Below are positions 7,882 to 16,590 of a DNA stretch of 64,000 bases, in pieces. Source of the stretch: JAAFJM01 sp964529175 (lineage in GTDB: Bacteria > Bacteroidota > Bacteroidia > UKL13-3); contig CAZGVO010000003.1 in assembly GCA_964529175.1 (NCBI GenBank), forward strand, positions 248,001-312,000. Reading direction: 5' to 3'. The position numbers and the translations under genes are program-made. The notes under the pieces are model-generated. The model did no database searches. It saw only the letters and a list, made by a program, of their open reading frames with translations, and was not told the DNA's origin. How positions within the stretch are numbered: position 1 is the first letter of the stretch; each line of letters begins with the position of its first letter.

Positions 7882-7896
7882 TTTGTTACAGTATAA

Positions 7897-8094
7897 TTAA
7901 GCAGTAGCTAACTGACGAGCTCTTTTTTCAGTAAGAATTCGTGCAATAGTTTTTTTGCTTTCGTTTATCAATCTTGGATTTTCGATAGGTGAAACTGCAT
8001 TTTGCAAAGATAGTTTTGATAAATTCAAACGCTCATCTTTTAAAGCAATATTCAATTCTTTTTCCGATAATTCTTTAATTTCTTTATTATTCAT
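7897..8094 (-). CDS. rpmC: 50S ribosomal protein uL29
   Basis: Small helical-hairpin protein beside the polypeptide exit tunnel, part of the docking site for trigger factor and SRP. The 65 residues contain KEIKELSEKELNIALKDERLNLSKLSLQ and PRLINESKKTIARILTEKR. It lies 2 bases after rplP. Confidence 0.97.
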   Translation of the reverse strand: MNNKEIKELSEKELNIALKDERLNLSKLSLQNAVSPIENPRLINESKKTIARILTEKRARQLATA

Positions 8095-8096
8095 AA

Positions 8097-8519
8097 CTAG
8101 TTTCCGTTATAATCTGGTTTAACAATAAATTTGGTGATTACAGGTAACTTTTGAGCAGCTAAGCGCATTGCTTCTCTAGCTGTTTCCACTGGAACACCTT
8201 CTGCTTCAAATATAATTGTACCAGGCTTACAAACAGCTACCCAAAATTCAGGAGCTCCTTTACCTTTCCCCATACGAACCTCTGCTGGTTTTCTAGTCAT
8301 CGGTTTATCAGGGAAAACTCTAATCCAAACTTGACCTTCTCTTTTCATGAAGCGATTTAAAGCAACACGAGCAGCTTCAATTTGCTTAGAAGTTAAGAAG
8401 CAAGTATCAAGTGCTTTTAATCCAAACGAACCAAAGGCAACAGTAAAACCTCTAGAGGCGTTACCTTTTACTTTACCTTTTTGTTGTTTCCTAAATTTTG
8501 TTTTTTTGGGCTGTAACAT
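8097..8519 (-). CDS. rplP: 50S ribosomal protein uL16
   Basis: 50S protein near the A site, needed for late assembly and tRNA accommodation. The 140-residue product begins MLQPKKTKFRKQQKGKVKGNA and has the conserved GFTVAFGSFGLKALD and RMGKGKGAPEFWVAVCKPGTIIFE. It follows rpsC after 35 bases. Confidence 0.98.
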   Translation of the reverse strand: MLQPKKTKFRKQQKGKVKGNASRGFTVAFGSFGLKALDTCFLTSKQIEAARVALNRFMKREGQVWIRVFPDKPMTRKPAEVRMGKGKGAPEFWVAVCKPGTIIFEAEGVPVETAREAMRLAAQKLPVITKFIVKPDYNGN

Positions 8520-8554
8520 TTTTACAGTTATTTAATATTATTGATAAAACTAAT

Positions 8555-9331
8555 TTATTTTTTTTCTCTTTTTGGCTTTCTATCGCCACCTCTACCTGCA
8601 CCGCCACGACTATCTCTTCTGTCATCTCTTCTATCACCTCTTCTGTCAGGACGTTGGTTTTGGCCTTTTGTATCAGCTACACCTTGGTTTGGAGATAAAT
8701 CTCTTTTACCATAAACTTCGCCTTTGCAAATCCATACTTTGATACCAATTTTACCATACACAGTTAATGCTTCAGCAATTGTGTAATCAATATCAGAACG
8801 TAAAGTATGTAAAGGAGTTCTTCCTTCTTTGTATGATTCAGAACGAGCCATCTCTGCTCCACCTAAACGACCACTGATTGTAACTTTGATACCGTCAGCA
8901 CCCATTTTCATTGTATTAGAAATAGCACCTTTTAATGCTCTTTTGTATGAAACACGAGCTTCAATTTGACTGGCAATTTGCTCGCCAACTAAAACCGCAT
9001 CTAACTCAGGACGTTTGATTTCAAATATATTGATTGCAACGTCTTTTTTAGTTAATTTTTTGATTTCTTCCTTGATTTTATCAACCTCGGTTCCACCTTT
9101 TCCAATAATAATTCCTGGACGTGAGGTGTGAATAGTAATGATAATACGTTTAATTGTACGCTCAATAACTATTTTAGACATACCTGCTTTTACTATACGA
9201 GCACGTAAGTATTTTCTAATTTTCTCATCCTCAATTAATTTTTCGGCAAAATTTTTACCACCAAACCAATTGCTTTCCCAGCCTCTGATTATGCCTAAAC
9301 GTAATGCTATCGGATTTACCTTTTGTCCCAT
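8555..9331 (-). CDS. rpsC: 30S ribosomal protein uS3 with arginine-rich tail
   Basis: Protein at the mRNA entry channel with helicase-assisting basic residues. Residues 1-207 are a standard uS3: KH type 2 domain with GRPGIIIGKGGTEVDKIKEEI motif near residues 70-90, then the C-terminal domain (RLGGAEMARSESYKEGRTPLHTLRSDIDY). At 258 residues it is longer than the roughly 210-235 usual in E. coli-like bacteria because of a low-complexity Arg/Asp/Gly tail (PDRRGDRRDDRRDSRGGAG). Tails of this kind recur in Bacteroidota uS3. Its start overlaps rplV by 1 base. Confidence 0.98.
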   Translation of the reverse strand: MGQKVNPIALRLGIIRGWESNWFGGKNFAEKLIEDEKIRKYLRARIVKAGMSKIVIERTIKRIIITIHTSRPGIIIGKGGTEVDKIKEEIKKLTKKDVAINIFEIKRPELDAVLVGEQIASQIEARVSYKRALKGAISNTMKMGADGIKVTISGRLGGAEMARSESYKEGRTPLHTLRSDIDYTIAEALTVYGKIGIKVWICKGEVYGKRDLSPNQGVADTKGQNQRPDRRGDRRDDRRDSRGGAGRGGDRKPKREKK

Positions 9332-9726
9332 TATACTTTAGAATTTTCTTTATCGTTTGTTGTTTCTACTGAATTATTAGCAACCATGCTATCAACTATT
9401 AAAGTTACATGGTTAGAACGTTTACGGATTCTATGTGCACGTCCTTGAGGAGCAGGTAAAACACGTTTCATCATTGCACCACCATCAACAAAAATAGTTT
9501 TTACATATAATTCGTTGTTTTCAGCACGTGAACCTTCGTTTTTTTGTTCCCAATTTGCTATTGCACTGCGTAATAATTTTTCAACGCGGTGAGCACTTTC
9601 TTTTTTATTATTGAAACGTAAAGTATTGAAAGCTTCTTCAACTCTTTTACCACGTATCAAATCTACAACTAACCTCATTTTACGAGGTGATGTAGGACAA
9701 TTATTTAATTTTGCTACTGCTTCCAT
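9331..9726 (-). CDS. rplV: 50S ribosomal protein uL22
   Basis: 50S protein whose beta-hairpin lines the peptide exit tunnel. The 131-residue product has LNNCPTSPRKMRLVVDLIRGKRVEEAFNTL at the N-terminus and the tunnel hairpin MKRVLPAPQGRAHRIRKRSNH. A short Asn/Glu-rich C-terminal extension follows. Stop and next start overlap (TAATG) with rpsC. Confidence 0.98.
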   Translation of the reverse strand: MEAVAKLNNCPTSPRKMRLVVDLIRGKRVEEAFNTLRFNNKKESAHRVEKLLRSAIANWEQKNEGSRAENNELYVKTIFVDGGAMMKRVLPAPQGRAHRIRKRSNHVTLIVDSMVANNSVETTNDKENSKV

Positions 9727-9728
9727 TA

Positions 9729-9995
9729 TTAATCTTTCTTAACTGGATGTGATTTAAATGTACGTGTAGGAGCAAATTCACCTAGCTTATGACCAACCAT
9801 ATTTTCAGTAACATAAACAGGTATAAATTTATTGCCATTATGAACAGCAAATGTATGTCCTACAAATTCTGGAGATATCATTGATCTGCGACTCCAAGTT
9901 TTAATTACAGATTTTTTCTTTGCCTCATTCATAGCATCAACCTTTTTTTCAAGTTTGAAATCAATGAAAGGACCTTTTTTTAGTGAACGAGCCAT
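9729..9995 (-). CDS. rpsS: 30S ribosomal protein uS19
   Basis: Head protein of the 30S subunit forming intersubunit bridges with uS13. The 88 residues start MARSLKKGPFIDFKLEKKV and contain the signature IKTWSRRSMISPEFVGHTFAVHNGNKFIPVYVTENMVGHKLGEFAPTR. It lies 6 bases after rplB. Confidence 0.98.
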   Translation of the reverse strand: MARSLKKGPFIDFKLEKKVDAMNEAKKKSVIKTWSRRSMISPEFVGHTFAVHNGNKFIPVYVTENMVGHKLGEFAPTRTFKSHPVKKD

Positions 9996-10001
9996 ATTCT
10001 A

Positions 10002-10823
10002 TTACTTCTTACGCTTTTCGATGATAAATCTATTTGAATATTTTTTAGGTGTGCGGGTTTTGTAACCTTTTGATTTCATACCGTTACGAGAACGAGGATG
10101 ACCTCCTGAAGCTCTACCTTCACCACCACCCATTGGATGATCAACTGGATTCATAGCTACTGGACGAGTACGAGGGCGAACGCCTCTCCATCTGTTTGCA
10201 CCAGCTTTACCTTTTCTTTCCAAGTTGTGATCTGGGTTTGAAACTTGACCGATTGTAGCTGAACAAGCAACTAAAATCATACGGGTTTCACCAGAAGCTA
10301 ATTTGATGATAGCATAACGACCATCTCTATTCAACAATTGAGCAAATGAACCAGCTGAGCGAACTAATTTTCCACCTCTACCAGGTAACATTTCAATATT
10401 ATGAATTAAAGAACCTAAAGGAATTTCAGATAATGGTAAAGTATTACCAATTTCAGGAGGTGAACCAGCACCGCTCTGAACTATCTGACCAACTTGAAGG
10501 TTTTTGGGAGATAAAATATAACTTTTTTCACCATCTGCATACTGAATTAAAGCAATACGAGCTGAACGATTTGGATCGTACTCAATTGTTAATACAGTAG
10601 CTTCACCTTGTTTGGTTCTTTTAAAATCAACTAATCTATATTTTCTTTTATGACCACCACCTACGTAGCGGATTGTCATTTTACCAGTGTTATTTCTACC
10701 ACCAGATTTCATTAACGAAACCGTTAAAGATTTTTCTGGACTTGAAGCAGTTACCTCCTCAAATGTATTAGCAGACTTAAAACGTGTGCCTGGTGTTATC
10801 GGGTTAAATTTTCTAATTCCCAT
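10002..10823 (-). CDS. rplB: 50S ribosomal protein uL2
   Basis: Large 23S rRNA binder needed for subunit association and peptidyl transfer. The 273 residues comprise the OB and SH3-like domains and the C-terminal catalytic-centre loop RPVAMNPVDHPMGGGEGR, which holds the conserved histidine next to the peptidyl transferase centre. Length and sequence are standard. It lies 8 bases after rplW. Confidence 0.98.
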   Translation of the reverse strand: MGIRKFNPITPGTRFKSANTFEEVTASSPEKSLTVSLMKSGGRNNTGKMTIRYVGGGHKRKYRLVDFKRTKQGEATVLTIEYDPNRSARIALIQYADGEKSYILSPKNLQVGQIVQSGAGSPPEIGNTLPLSEIPLGSLIHNIEMLPGRGGKLVRSAGSFAQLLNRDGRYAIIKLASGETRMILVACSATIGQVSNPDHNLERKGKAGANRWRGVRPRTRPVAMNPVDHPMGGGEGRASGGHPRSRNGMKSKGYKTRTPKKYSNRFIIEKRKK

Positions 10824-10831
10824 TTTGTTTA

Positions 10832-11122
10832 TTAAACGTTTTGGAAGAAGTCAATTTTTTGATCTTCTTTAAGTGTAACAATAGCTTTTTTGAAAGCTGT
10901 TCTTCTGCCAGAGAATTGACCTCTTTTAGTAGATCTTGTTTTATTTTTACCTGCGTAAACCATAGTACTGATTCCAGTAACATTTACGCTATAAATTTTT
11001 TCAATCTCGCTAATAATCTCAGGCTTTGTAGCTTTTTTCTCAACGATAAAAGCAAACTGATTCAATTTTTCGCTAAGACGACTAAACTTTTCAGTGATAA
11101 GTGGCTTTTTAAGAATGCTCAT
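10832..11122 (-). CDS. rplW: 50S ribosomal protein uL23
   Basis: Exit-tunnel rim protein, main docking point of trigger factor and SRP. The 96-residue product has ILKKPLITEKFSRL at the N-terminus and NVTGISTMVYAGKNKTRSTKRGQFSGRRTAFKKAIVTL in the middle. Start and rplD stop overlap by one base (TAATG), implying coupled translation. Confidence 0.98.
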   Translation of the reverse strand: MSILKKPLITEKFSRLSEKLNQFAFIVEKKATKPEIISEIEKIYSVNVTGISTMVYAGKNKTRSTKRGQFSGRRTAFKKAIVTLKEDQKIDFFQNV

Positions 11123-11757
11123 TACTTATTTTTATTAAAAAGGTTATCAATAGCTCCTAACGAATTTTCAACTAAAATTACATTTTGAGCATCCAAAATT
11201 TCATAAGTATTTACATCACCAACAGTAACAACTTTTGCATTTGATAAGTTGCGGCTTGATTTGTAAATGAAGTCATTATAATCTGCCATAACTAATAATG
11301 TTTTACCATTATTCAATTTAAGATTATTTAAAACACTAACATAATTTTTTGTTTTAGGAGAATCAAAAGTGAAATTTTCTAAAACAGTAATATTATTGTT
11401 TTTTGCTTTGTAAGCAAAAGCCGACATTCTAGCTAATTGCTTTAATTTTTTATTCAATTTGAAACTGTAGTTTCTAGGTTGCGGTCCAAAAATACGAGCA
11501 CCACCTACTCTAGTTCCAGATTTTATACTACCTTTACGAGATCCGCCTGTACCTTTTTGACGATGCAATTTTTTAGTAGAACCACTTACCATACTACGCT
11601 CCAAAGAAGAGTGAGTACCTTGGCGTTGGTTAGCTAAAAATTGTTTAACGTCTAAGTATATTGCATGGTCGTTAGGTTCAATTCCAAAAACTTCTTTGCT
11701 AAGAACAACTTTGCGGCCAGTATCAGCACCTTGTGTATTTAATATTGCTAATTCCAT
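11122..11757 (-). CDS. rplD: 50S ribosomal protein uL4
   Basis: Exit-tunnel constriction protein; in E. coli it also represses the S10 operon. From the ATG giving MELAILNTQGADTGRKV the protein is 211 residues, the family size. An upstream in-frame ATG would add 13 residues and overlap rplC, so the inner start is preferred. The tunnel loop QGTHSSLERSMVSGSTKKLHRQKGTGGSRKGS is present. No long leader precedes rpsJ, so E. coli-type L4 attenuation cannot work here in the same position. Confidence 0.96.
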   Translation of the reverse strand: MELAILNTQGADTGRKVVLSKEVFGIEPNDHAIYLDVKQFLANQRQGTHSSLERSMVSGSTKKLHRQKGTGGSRKGSIKSGTRVGGARIFGPQPRNYSFKLNKKLKQLARMSAFAYKAKNNNITVLENFTFDSPKTKNYVSVLNNLKLNNGKTLLVMADYNDFIYKSSRNLSNAKVVTVGDVNTYEILDAQNVILVENSLGAIDNLFNKNK

Positions 11758-11761
11758 CTGC

Positions 11762-12379
11762 TTATTTCTCCAATAATATAAATGAACCTTTAGCACCAGG
11801 AATAGATCCTTTAATTACCAAAAGATTCTGATCTTTCAACACTTTTAAAATTTGAAGATTTGTTTTCTTCACTCTATTGCCACCCATTCTTCCGGCCATT
11901 CTCATTCCTTTGAATACTTTAGAAGGATCTGATGATGCACCAATAGAACCTGGAGCTCTTTGACGATCGTGCTGACCGTGAGTAGCCATACCAACACCAC
12001 CAAAACCGTGACGTTTAACAACACCTTGAAAACCTTTTCCTTTTGAAGTACCAACCACATCAACAAACTCACCTGCTTCAAATAAATCAGCCATCAAAAC
12101 ATCACCTAAATTTAAAGGAGTTTCAAATCCTTTGAATTCAACTAATTTTCTTTTTGGAGTTGTATTTGCTTTTTTGAATATACCTTTTAACGCAGCGGGT
12201 GTATTTTTTTCTTTTGCATCACCATACGCTAGTTGAATAGCACTGTATCCATCTGTTTCTACAGTTTTAACCTGAGTAACAACATTTGGACCAACTTCAA
12301 CCACTGTACAAGCTATTTGCTTGCCATCTTGATTAAAGATGCTAGTCATTCCTATTTTTCTACCTATCAATCCTGACAT
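11762..12379 (-). CDS. rplC: 50S ribosomal protein uL3
   Basis: Early-assembly 50S protein whose central loop reaches the peptidyl transferase centre. The 205-residue product begins MSGLIGRKIGMTSIFNQDGK and has VVGTSKGKGFQGVVKRHGFGG and RAPGSIGASSDPSKVFKGMRMAGRMG. It lies 34 bases after rpsJ. Confidence 0.98.
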   Translation of the reverse strand: MSGLIGRKIGMTSIFNQDGKQIACTVVEVGPNVVTQVKTVETDGYSAIQLAYGDAKEKNTPAALKGIFKKANTTPKRKLVEFKGFETPLNLGDVLMADLFEAGEFVDVVGTSKGKGFQGVVKRHGFGGVGMATHGQHDRQRAPGSIGASSDPSKVFKGMRMAGRMGGNRVKKTNLQILKVLKDQNLLVIKGSIPGAKGSFILLEK

Positions 12380-12413
12380 AATCTTATCTGTCTAAATTCT
12401 TTTAATTAATTGA

Positions 12414-12722
12414 TCAAACTTTAATTTCAACATCAACGCCACTTGGCAACTCAAGTTTCATAAGAGCATCAACAGTTTTTGCAGTACTACTGTAAATATC
12501 TAAGATTCTCTTGTAAGAACATAATTGAAATTGTTCTCTTGCCTTTTTGTTTACGTGTGGCGAACGTAATACTGTATAAATTTTCTTTTGGGTTGGAAGT
12601 GGAATTGGACCACTAACAATAGCACCAGTGCTTTTTACAGTCTTAACGATTTTTTCTGCTGACTTGTCAACTAGATTGTAATCGAAACTTTTTAACTTAA
12701 TTCTTATTTTTTGGCTCACCAT
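12414..12722 (-). CDS. rpsJ: 30S ribosomal protein uS10
   Basis: 30S head protein, also the NusE partner of NusB in antitermination. The 102 residues include KIRIKLKSFDYNLVDKSAEKIV and GPIPLPTQKKIYTVLRSPHVNKKAREQFQ. It starts only 11 bases after fusA, so the S10 operon here has no promoter or leader of its own and is joined to the str operon. Confidence 0.98.
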   Translation of the reverse strand: MVSQKIRIKLKSFDYNLVDKSAEKIVKTVKSTGAIVSGPIPLPTQKKIYTVLRSPHVNKKAREQFQLCSYKRILDIYSSTAKTVDALMKLELPSGVDVEIKV

Positions 12723-12733
12723 TATTATTAAGC

Positions 12734-14830
12734 TTATGCTTTTCCGTTAATTTTTGCTAATATTTCATCCTGAACATTTCTTGGAGCTTCGGTATAATGG
12801 CTAAATTCCATTGTAGAAGTTGCTCTTCCAGATGATAAAGTTCTTAATTGAGTAACGTATCCAAACATTTCTGCCAAAGGTACTTTTGCTTTAACAACTT
12901 GAGAACCTGCTCTGCTGTCCATACCTTCTAACTGACCACGTCTTCTATTTAAGTCACCAATTACATCACCCATATTTTCTTCAGGGGTTAATACCTCTAA
13001 TTTCATAATAGGCTCTAATAATACTGGCTTGGCTTTTCTTGATGCCTCTTTGAAACCCATTCTAGCTGCTAATTCGAAAGATAATGAATCCGAATCTACT
13101 GCGTGGAATGAACCATCAAATAAACGAACTTTTAAACTCTCTACAGCATAACCAGCTAAAACACCGTTTGCCATAGCTCCTTTAAAGCCTTTTTCAACTG
13201 AAGGGATAAATTCTTTTGGAATAGCACCACCAACAATTTCGTTCACAAATTCTAAGCCTACTTTTTCAGGGTCTCCAGGGATTAATTCAAACTGAATATC
13301 AGCAAATTTACCTCTACCACCAGATTGTTTTTTGTAAGTTTCTCTATGAGTAACTGCCTGTGTAATAGTCTCTTTATAAGATACTTGAGGAGCACCTTGA
13401 TTACACTCAACTTTGAATTCACGTTTCAAACGGTCAACAATAATTTCTAAGTGTAATTCACCCATTCCAGAAATAACAGTTTGACCTGTTTCTTCGTCAG
13501 TTTTTACTTTGAATGTAGGATCTTCTTCAGCTAATTTAGCTAAAGCCATACCTAATTTATCTGAATCAGCTTGAGTTTTAGGCTCAACAGCTAATCCAAT
13601 TACTGGCTCTGGGAAATCCATTGCTTCTAAAACAATTGGGAATTTCTCATCACATAAAGTATCACCAGTTTTAATATCTTTAAATCCTACCGCAGCTCCA
13701 ATATCACCCGCACCTAAGCTTTCAATTGGATTTTGTTTGTTTGCATGCATTTGGAAGATACGAGAAATACGCTCTTTATTACCACTACGGGTATTCAAAA
13801 CATATGAACCTGCATCTAACTTACCTGAATATGCACGCATGAAAGCTAAGCGACCTACGAATGGATCTGTAGCAATTTTAAATGCTAATGCTGCAAATGG
13901 CTCATCGTAAGAAGGTTTACGTCTAACTTCTTCGTTTGTATCAGGATTAGTACCTACTACGCTTTCTTTATCCATCGGACTAGGTAATAATTCCATTACT
14001 AAGTCTAACATGGTTTGAACTCCTTTATTTTTGAAAGAAGAACCACATAACATTGGAACAATTTTCATGTCAATAACTGCAGCGCGTAAAGCATCTAAAA
14101 TTTCTCTTTCTGATATGCTAGTTGGATCTTCAAAGAATTTCTCCATTAACTTGTCATCATACTCAGAAACAGCTTCCAATAATTTTTCTCTCCAAGCTAA
14201 CGCATCTTCCATCATATCATCAGGAATAGGAACTTCTTGGAAAGTCATACCTTTGTCGTGCTCATTCCAAACCATTCCGCGGAAGTTGATTAAATCAACA
14301 ACACCTTTGAAACTATCTTCAGCACCAATTGGTAATTGTAAAGGAACTGCGTTGCTACCTAACATTTCTTTAACTTGTTTTACCACGTTTAAGAAATCAG
14401 CACCAGAGCGATCCATTTTATTTACGAAGCCTAAACGAGCTACGTTATAATTATTAGCTAATCTCCAGTTAGTTTCTGATTGAGGCTCAACACCATCAAC
14501 AGCACTAAATAAGAAAACTAAACCATCTAATACACGTAATGAACGATTTACCTCCACGGTAAAATCAACGTGACCAGGGGTATCTATAATATTAATTTGG
14601 TATTTATTACCTCTATATTGCCAAGGCACAGTAGTTGCAGCAGATGTGATTGTGATACCACGTTCAGCTTCTTGTACCATCCAATCCATTGTAGAAGCAC
14701 CATCATGTACTTCACCAATTTTGTGGTTAACACCAGAATAGTACAATATACGCTCAGTTGTTGTAGTTTTACCTGCATCAATGTGAGCTGCAATTCCTAT
14801 GTTTCTTGTTAGTTTTAGGTCGCGAGACAT
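12734..14830 (-). CDS. fusA: Translation elongation factor G
   Basis: GTPase that drives translocation of tRNA and mRNA on the ribosome. The 698-residue protein has the P-loop AHIDAGKTT (residues 15-23), DTPGHVDF, NKMD and the five-domain layout of canonical EF-G; domain IV contains GGRGKFADIQFEL. It follows rpsG and is followed directly by rpsJ; tuf, which follows fusA in E. coli, is missing from this position, as usual in Bacteroidota. Confidence 0.98.
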   Translation of the reverse strand: MSRDLKLTRNIGIAAHIDAGKTTTTERILYYSGVNHKIGEVHDGASTMDWMVQEAERGITITSAATTVPWQYRGNKYQINIIDTPGHVDFTVEVNRSLRVLDGLVFLFSAVDGVEPQSETNWRLANNYNVARLGFVNKMDRSGADFLNVVKQVKEMLGSNAVPLQLPIGAEDSFKGVVDLINFRGMVWNEHDKGMTFQEVPIPDDMMEDALAWREKLLEAVSEYDDKLMEKFFEDPTSISEREILDALRAAVIDMKIVPMLCGSSFKNKGVQTMLDLVMELLPSPMDKESVVGTNPDTNEEVRRKPSYDEPFAALAFKIATDPFVGRLAFMRAYSGKLDAGSYVLNTRSGNKERISRIFQMHANKQNPIESLGAGDIGAAVGFKDIKTGDTLCDEKFPIVLEAMDFPEPVIGLAVEPKTQADSDKLGMALAKLAEEDPTFKVKTDEETGQTVISGMGELHLEIIVDRLKREFKVECNQGAPQVSYKETITQAVTHRETYKKQSGGRGKFADIQFELIPGDPEKVGLEFVNEIVGGAIPKEFIPSVEKGFKGAMANGVLAGYAVESLKVRLFDGSFHAVDSDSLSFELAARMGFKEASRKAKPVLLEPIMKLEVLTPEENMGDVIGDLNRRRGQLEGMDSRAGSQVVKAKVPLAEMFGYVTQLRTLSSGRATSTMEFSHYTEAPRNVQDEILAKINGKA

Positions 14831-14853
14831 TTTATTTTACTCTTTTTTATTAA

Positions 14854-15324
14854 TTATGATAATTTAAAGTGAGAGAACGCTTTATTAGCATCAGCCATTT
14901 TGTGCGTATCTTCTCTTTTCTTAACTGAAGCACCTTCGTTTTTTGAAGCGGCAATAATTTCAGCAGCCAATTTATCTGACATAGATTTTTCGCTACGTCT
15001 GCGGCTGTATAAAATTAACCATTTCATACCAACAGCTACTTTTCTATCAGCAGGAACTTCAATTGGAATTTGGAAAGTTGAACCTCCAACTCTTCTTGCT
15101 TTTACCTCTACAGAAGGCATAACATTGTTTAATGCTTTTTTCCAAACATCGATACCACGTTCTTGAAGTTTAGCTTCTACTTTATCTAATGCTTCGTAGA
15201 ATATTGCGTAAGAAGTATTTTTCTTACCATTCCACATCATATTATTTACAAACCTTGTAACCAAAGTATCATTAAACTTTGGATCAGGTGTTAAAATGCG
15301 TTTTTTAGGTTTTGATTTTCTCAT
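14854..15324 (-). CDS. rpsG: 30S ribosomal protein uS7
   Basis: Primary binder of the 16S 3' domain, at the E site; in E. coli it represses the str operon. The 156 residues contain MRKSKPKKRILTPDPKF, ALDKVEAKLQERGIDVWKKALNNVMPSVEVKARRVGGSTFQIP and WLILYSRRRSEKSMSDKLA. The 28-base spacer to rpsL is too short for the E. coli S7 target structure. Confidence 0.98.
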   Translation of the reverse strand: MRKSKPKKRILTPDPKFNDTLVTRFVNNMMWNGKKNTSYAIFYEALDKVEAKLQERGIDVWKKALNNVMPSVEVKARRVGGSTFQIPIEVPADRKVAVGMKWLILYSRRRSEKSMSDKLAAEIIAASKNEGASVKKREDTHKMADANKAFSHFKLS

Positions 15325-15352
15325 TGTAATCTATTGCTTTTGGGCTTCTAAA

Positions 15353-15769
15353 TTATTTTTTCTTTTTGCCTTTAGCGTCTGCTGCAGGAGCTGCTCCTGG
15401 TTTAGGACGTTTAGTTCCATATTTAGAGCGTTGTTGTGTTCTTCCTTCAACACCCGCAGTATCTAATGCACCACGAACAATGTGATATCTTACACCCGGT
15501 AAATCTTTAACACGACCACCACGTACCAATACGATAGAGTGTTCTTGTAAATTGTGACCTTCTCCAGGAATGTAAGCATTTACCTCGTTACCGTTAGTTA
15601 AACGAACACGAGCTACTTTACGCATTGCTGAATTTGGTTTCTTTGGCGTAGTAGTGTAAACACGAGTACAAACACCTCTACGTTGAGGACAGTTGTCAAG
15701 TGCTGGTGATTTACTTTTAAAAACCACATCGGTACGACCTTTTCTAATAAGCTGTTGTATAGTTGGCAT
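15353..15769 (-). CDS. rpsL: 30S ribosomal protein uS12
   Basis: Decoding-centre protein. The 138-residue product contains TTTPKKPNSAMRKVARVRL and RGGRVKDLPGVRYHIVRG, with lysines at the two positions whose change causes streptomycin resistance, so it looks sensitive-type. The C-terminus has an Ala/Lys-rich extension. It is the first gene of the long fused operon, with two promoters upstream. Confidence 0.98.
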   Translation of the reverse strand: MPTIQQLIRKGRTDVVFKSKSPALDNCPQRRGVCTRVYTTTPKKPNSAMRKVARVRLTNGNEVNAYIPGEGHNLQEHSIVLVRGGRVKDLPGVRYHIVRGALDTAGVEGRTQQRSKYGTKRPKPGAAPAADAKGKKKK

Positions 15770-15806
15770 ATTAATTAAATTCTTATAACCTCTTTTTTAG
15801 GGGCTG

Positions 15807-15837
15807 CAAAGGTAGATGAATAATCTTGCAAAACAAA
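15807..15837 (-). promoter_or_regulatory. Proximal promoter of the ribosomal superoperon
   Basis: On the minus strand TTTG, a spacer of exactly 19 bases and TACCTTTG give a perfect match to TTTG-N19-TAnnTTTG. It is followed by CAGCCCC. The expected start point leaves a leader of roughly 30 bases before rpsL. Confidence 0.85.
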
Positions 15838-15954
15838 TGCGCAACAAAAAATATTTTAATAAAGAGCTAAAATACTATTTTGCTGAGCGGGTTGAATTGA
15901 AAAAACTAACCATCAGACAATGCCGCTTGGGACTTTTCCCGTTTAAAGGGGGTG

Positions 15955-15985
15955 CAAATATAATTATCTTATTTACTAATACAAG
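15955..15985 (-). promoter_or_regulatory. Distal promoter of the ribosomal superoperon
   Basis: CTTG-N19-TATATTTG on the minus strand, one mismatch from the Bacteroidota consensus, followed by CACCCCC. The 8-base -7 box equals that of the rpsH promoter. It would give a leader of about 180 bases that runs through the proximal promoter. Tandem promoters are common for rRNA and ribosomal-protein operons. Confidence 0.65.
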
Positions 15986-16045
15986 TTTTATTGTAAGTTT
16001 TTTTTTATTTTGTTTTGAAAAACAGTGAATAACAAAAAAAATTGC

Positions 16046-16074
16046 ATAAAAAAACCGCAACTTTAGCTGCGGTT
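16046..16074 (-). terminator. Intrinsic terminator of the TerB-like gene
   Basis: Inverted repeat AACCGCA/TGCGGTT (7 bp, 8-base loop) that on the minus strand is followed by a run of seven T. It begins 27 bases beyond the stop codon of the minus-strand gene. Confidence 0.75.
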
Positions 16075-16100
16075 CTATTTTTAAATTCTTTTTGACAAAA

Positions 16101-16466
16101 TTACTCTAAGCCCCAAGCATCGTATAATGCGTTAATAAACTTATTTTCTTGATTTTCCATTTTTGAATCGGCCATACATATTTTCATGGCAAACTGTATT
16201 AACTTATTTCTTTCGGTATTAGTACTTAATTTGAAGAAATGCTCTGCAATTTCAATAAAATGAGGCATTAATTCACTTAGCGGAAAAGCACGCAAAAAAG
16301 CCTGCTCTTTAATTAAATCAATAGGTTGTTTATAGTTTTTCTCTAAAAAATCGAGTAAAACATGACTTTCGGCTCTTTCTATTTTACCATCAGCTTTTGA
16401 TAAAATCATTAAAATATGAAAACCGGCCTCGGTTTTATTCATTTTATTTATAAATTGGGTAGGCAT
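16101..16466 (-). CDS. TerB-like helical protein
   Basis: A 121-residue alpha-helical protein with the look of the tellurite-resistance TerB / DjlA N-terminal family: HILMILSKADGKIERAESHVLLDFLEKNY, followed by a second repeat-like unit with MKICMADSKMENQENKFINALYDAWGL. The paired acidic ADGKIERAE and ADSKMENQE motifs are the metal-binding signature of that family. The start MPTQFINKM is chosen; an upstream ATG would add 15 hydrophobic residues encoded by very AT-rich DNA. It has its own terminator and no operon partner. Role unknown, probably cytoplasmic stress sensing. Confidence 0.7.
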   Translation of the reverse strand: MPTQFINKMNKTEAGFHILMILSKADGKIERAESHVLLDFLEKNYKQPIDLIKEQAFLRAFPLSELMPHFIEIAEHFFKLSTNTERNKLIQFAMKICMADSKMENQENKFINALYDAWGLE

Positions 16467-16590
16467 AACAAGTGAGTTAATTTTTAGTGAAAATAAAAAA
16501 TAATTTATCAATTACAAATTATTTTAAACATTTTGTAAAAATACTTTGCGTTTAAAATTTGTAACGAAAATGCTTTTACTCTATTAATTT

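Noticed and set aside
15816..16028. Plus-strand 70-codon frame MNNLAKQMRNKK in the rpsL upstream region
   Set aside because: It overlaps both ribosomal promoters in antisense and has no family resemblance.
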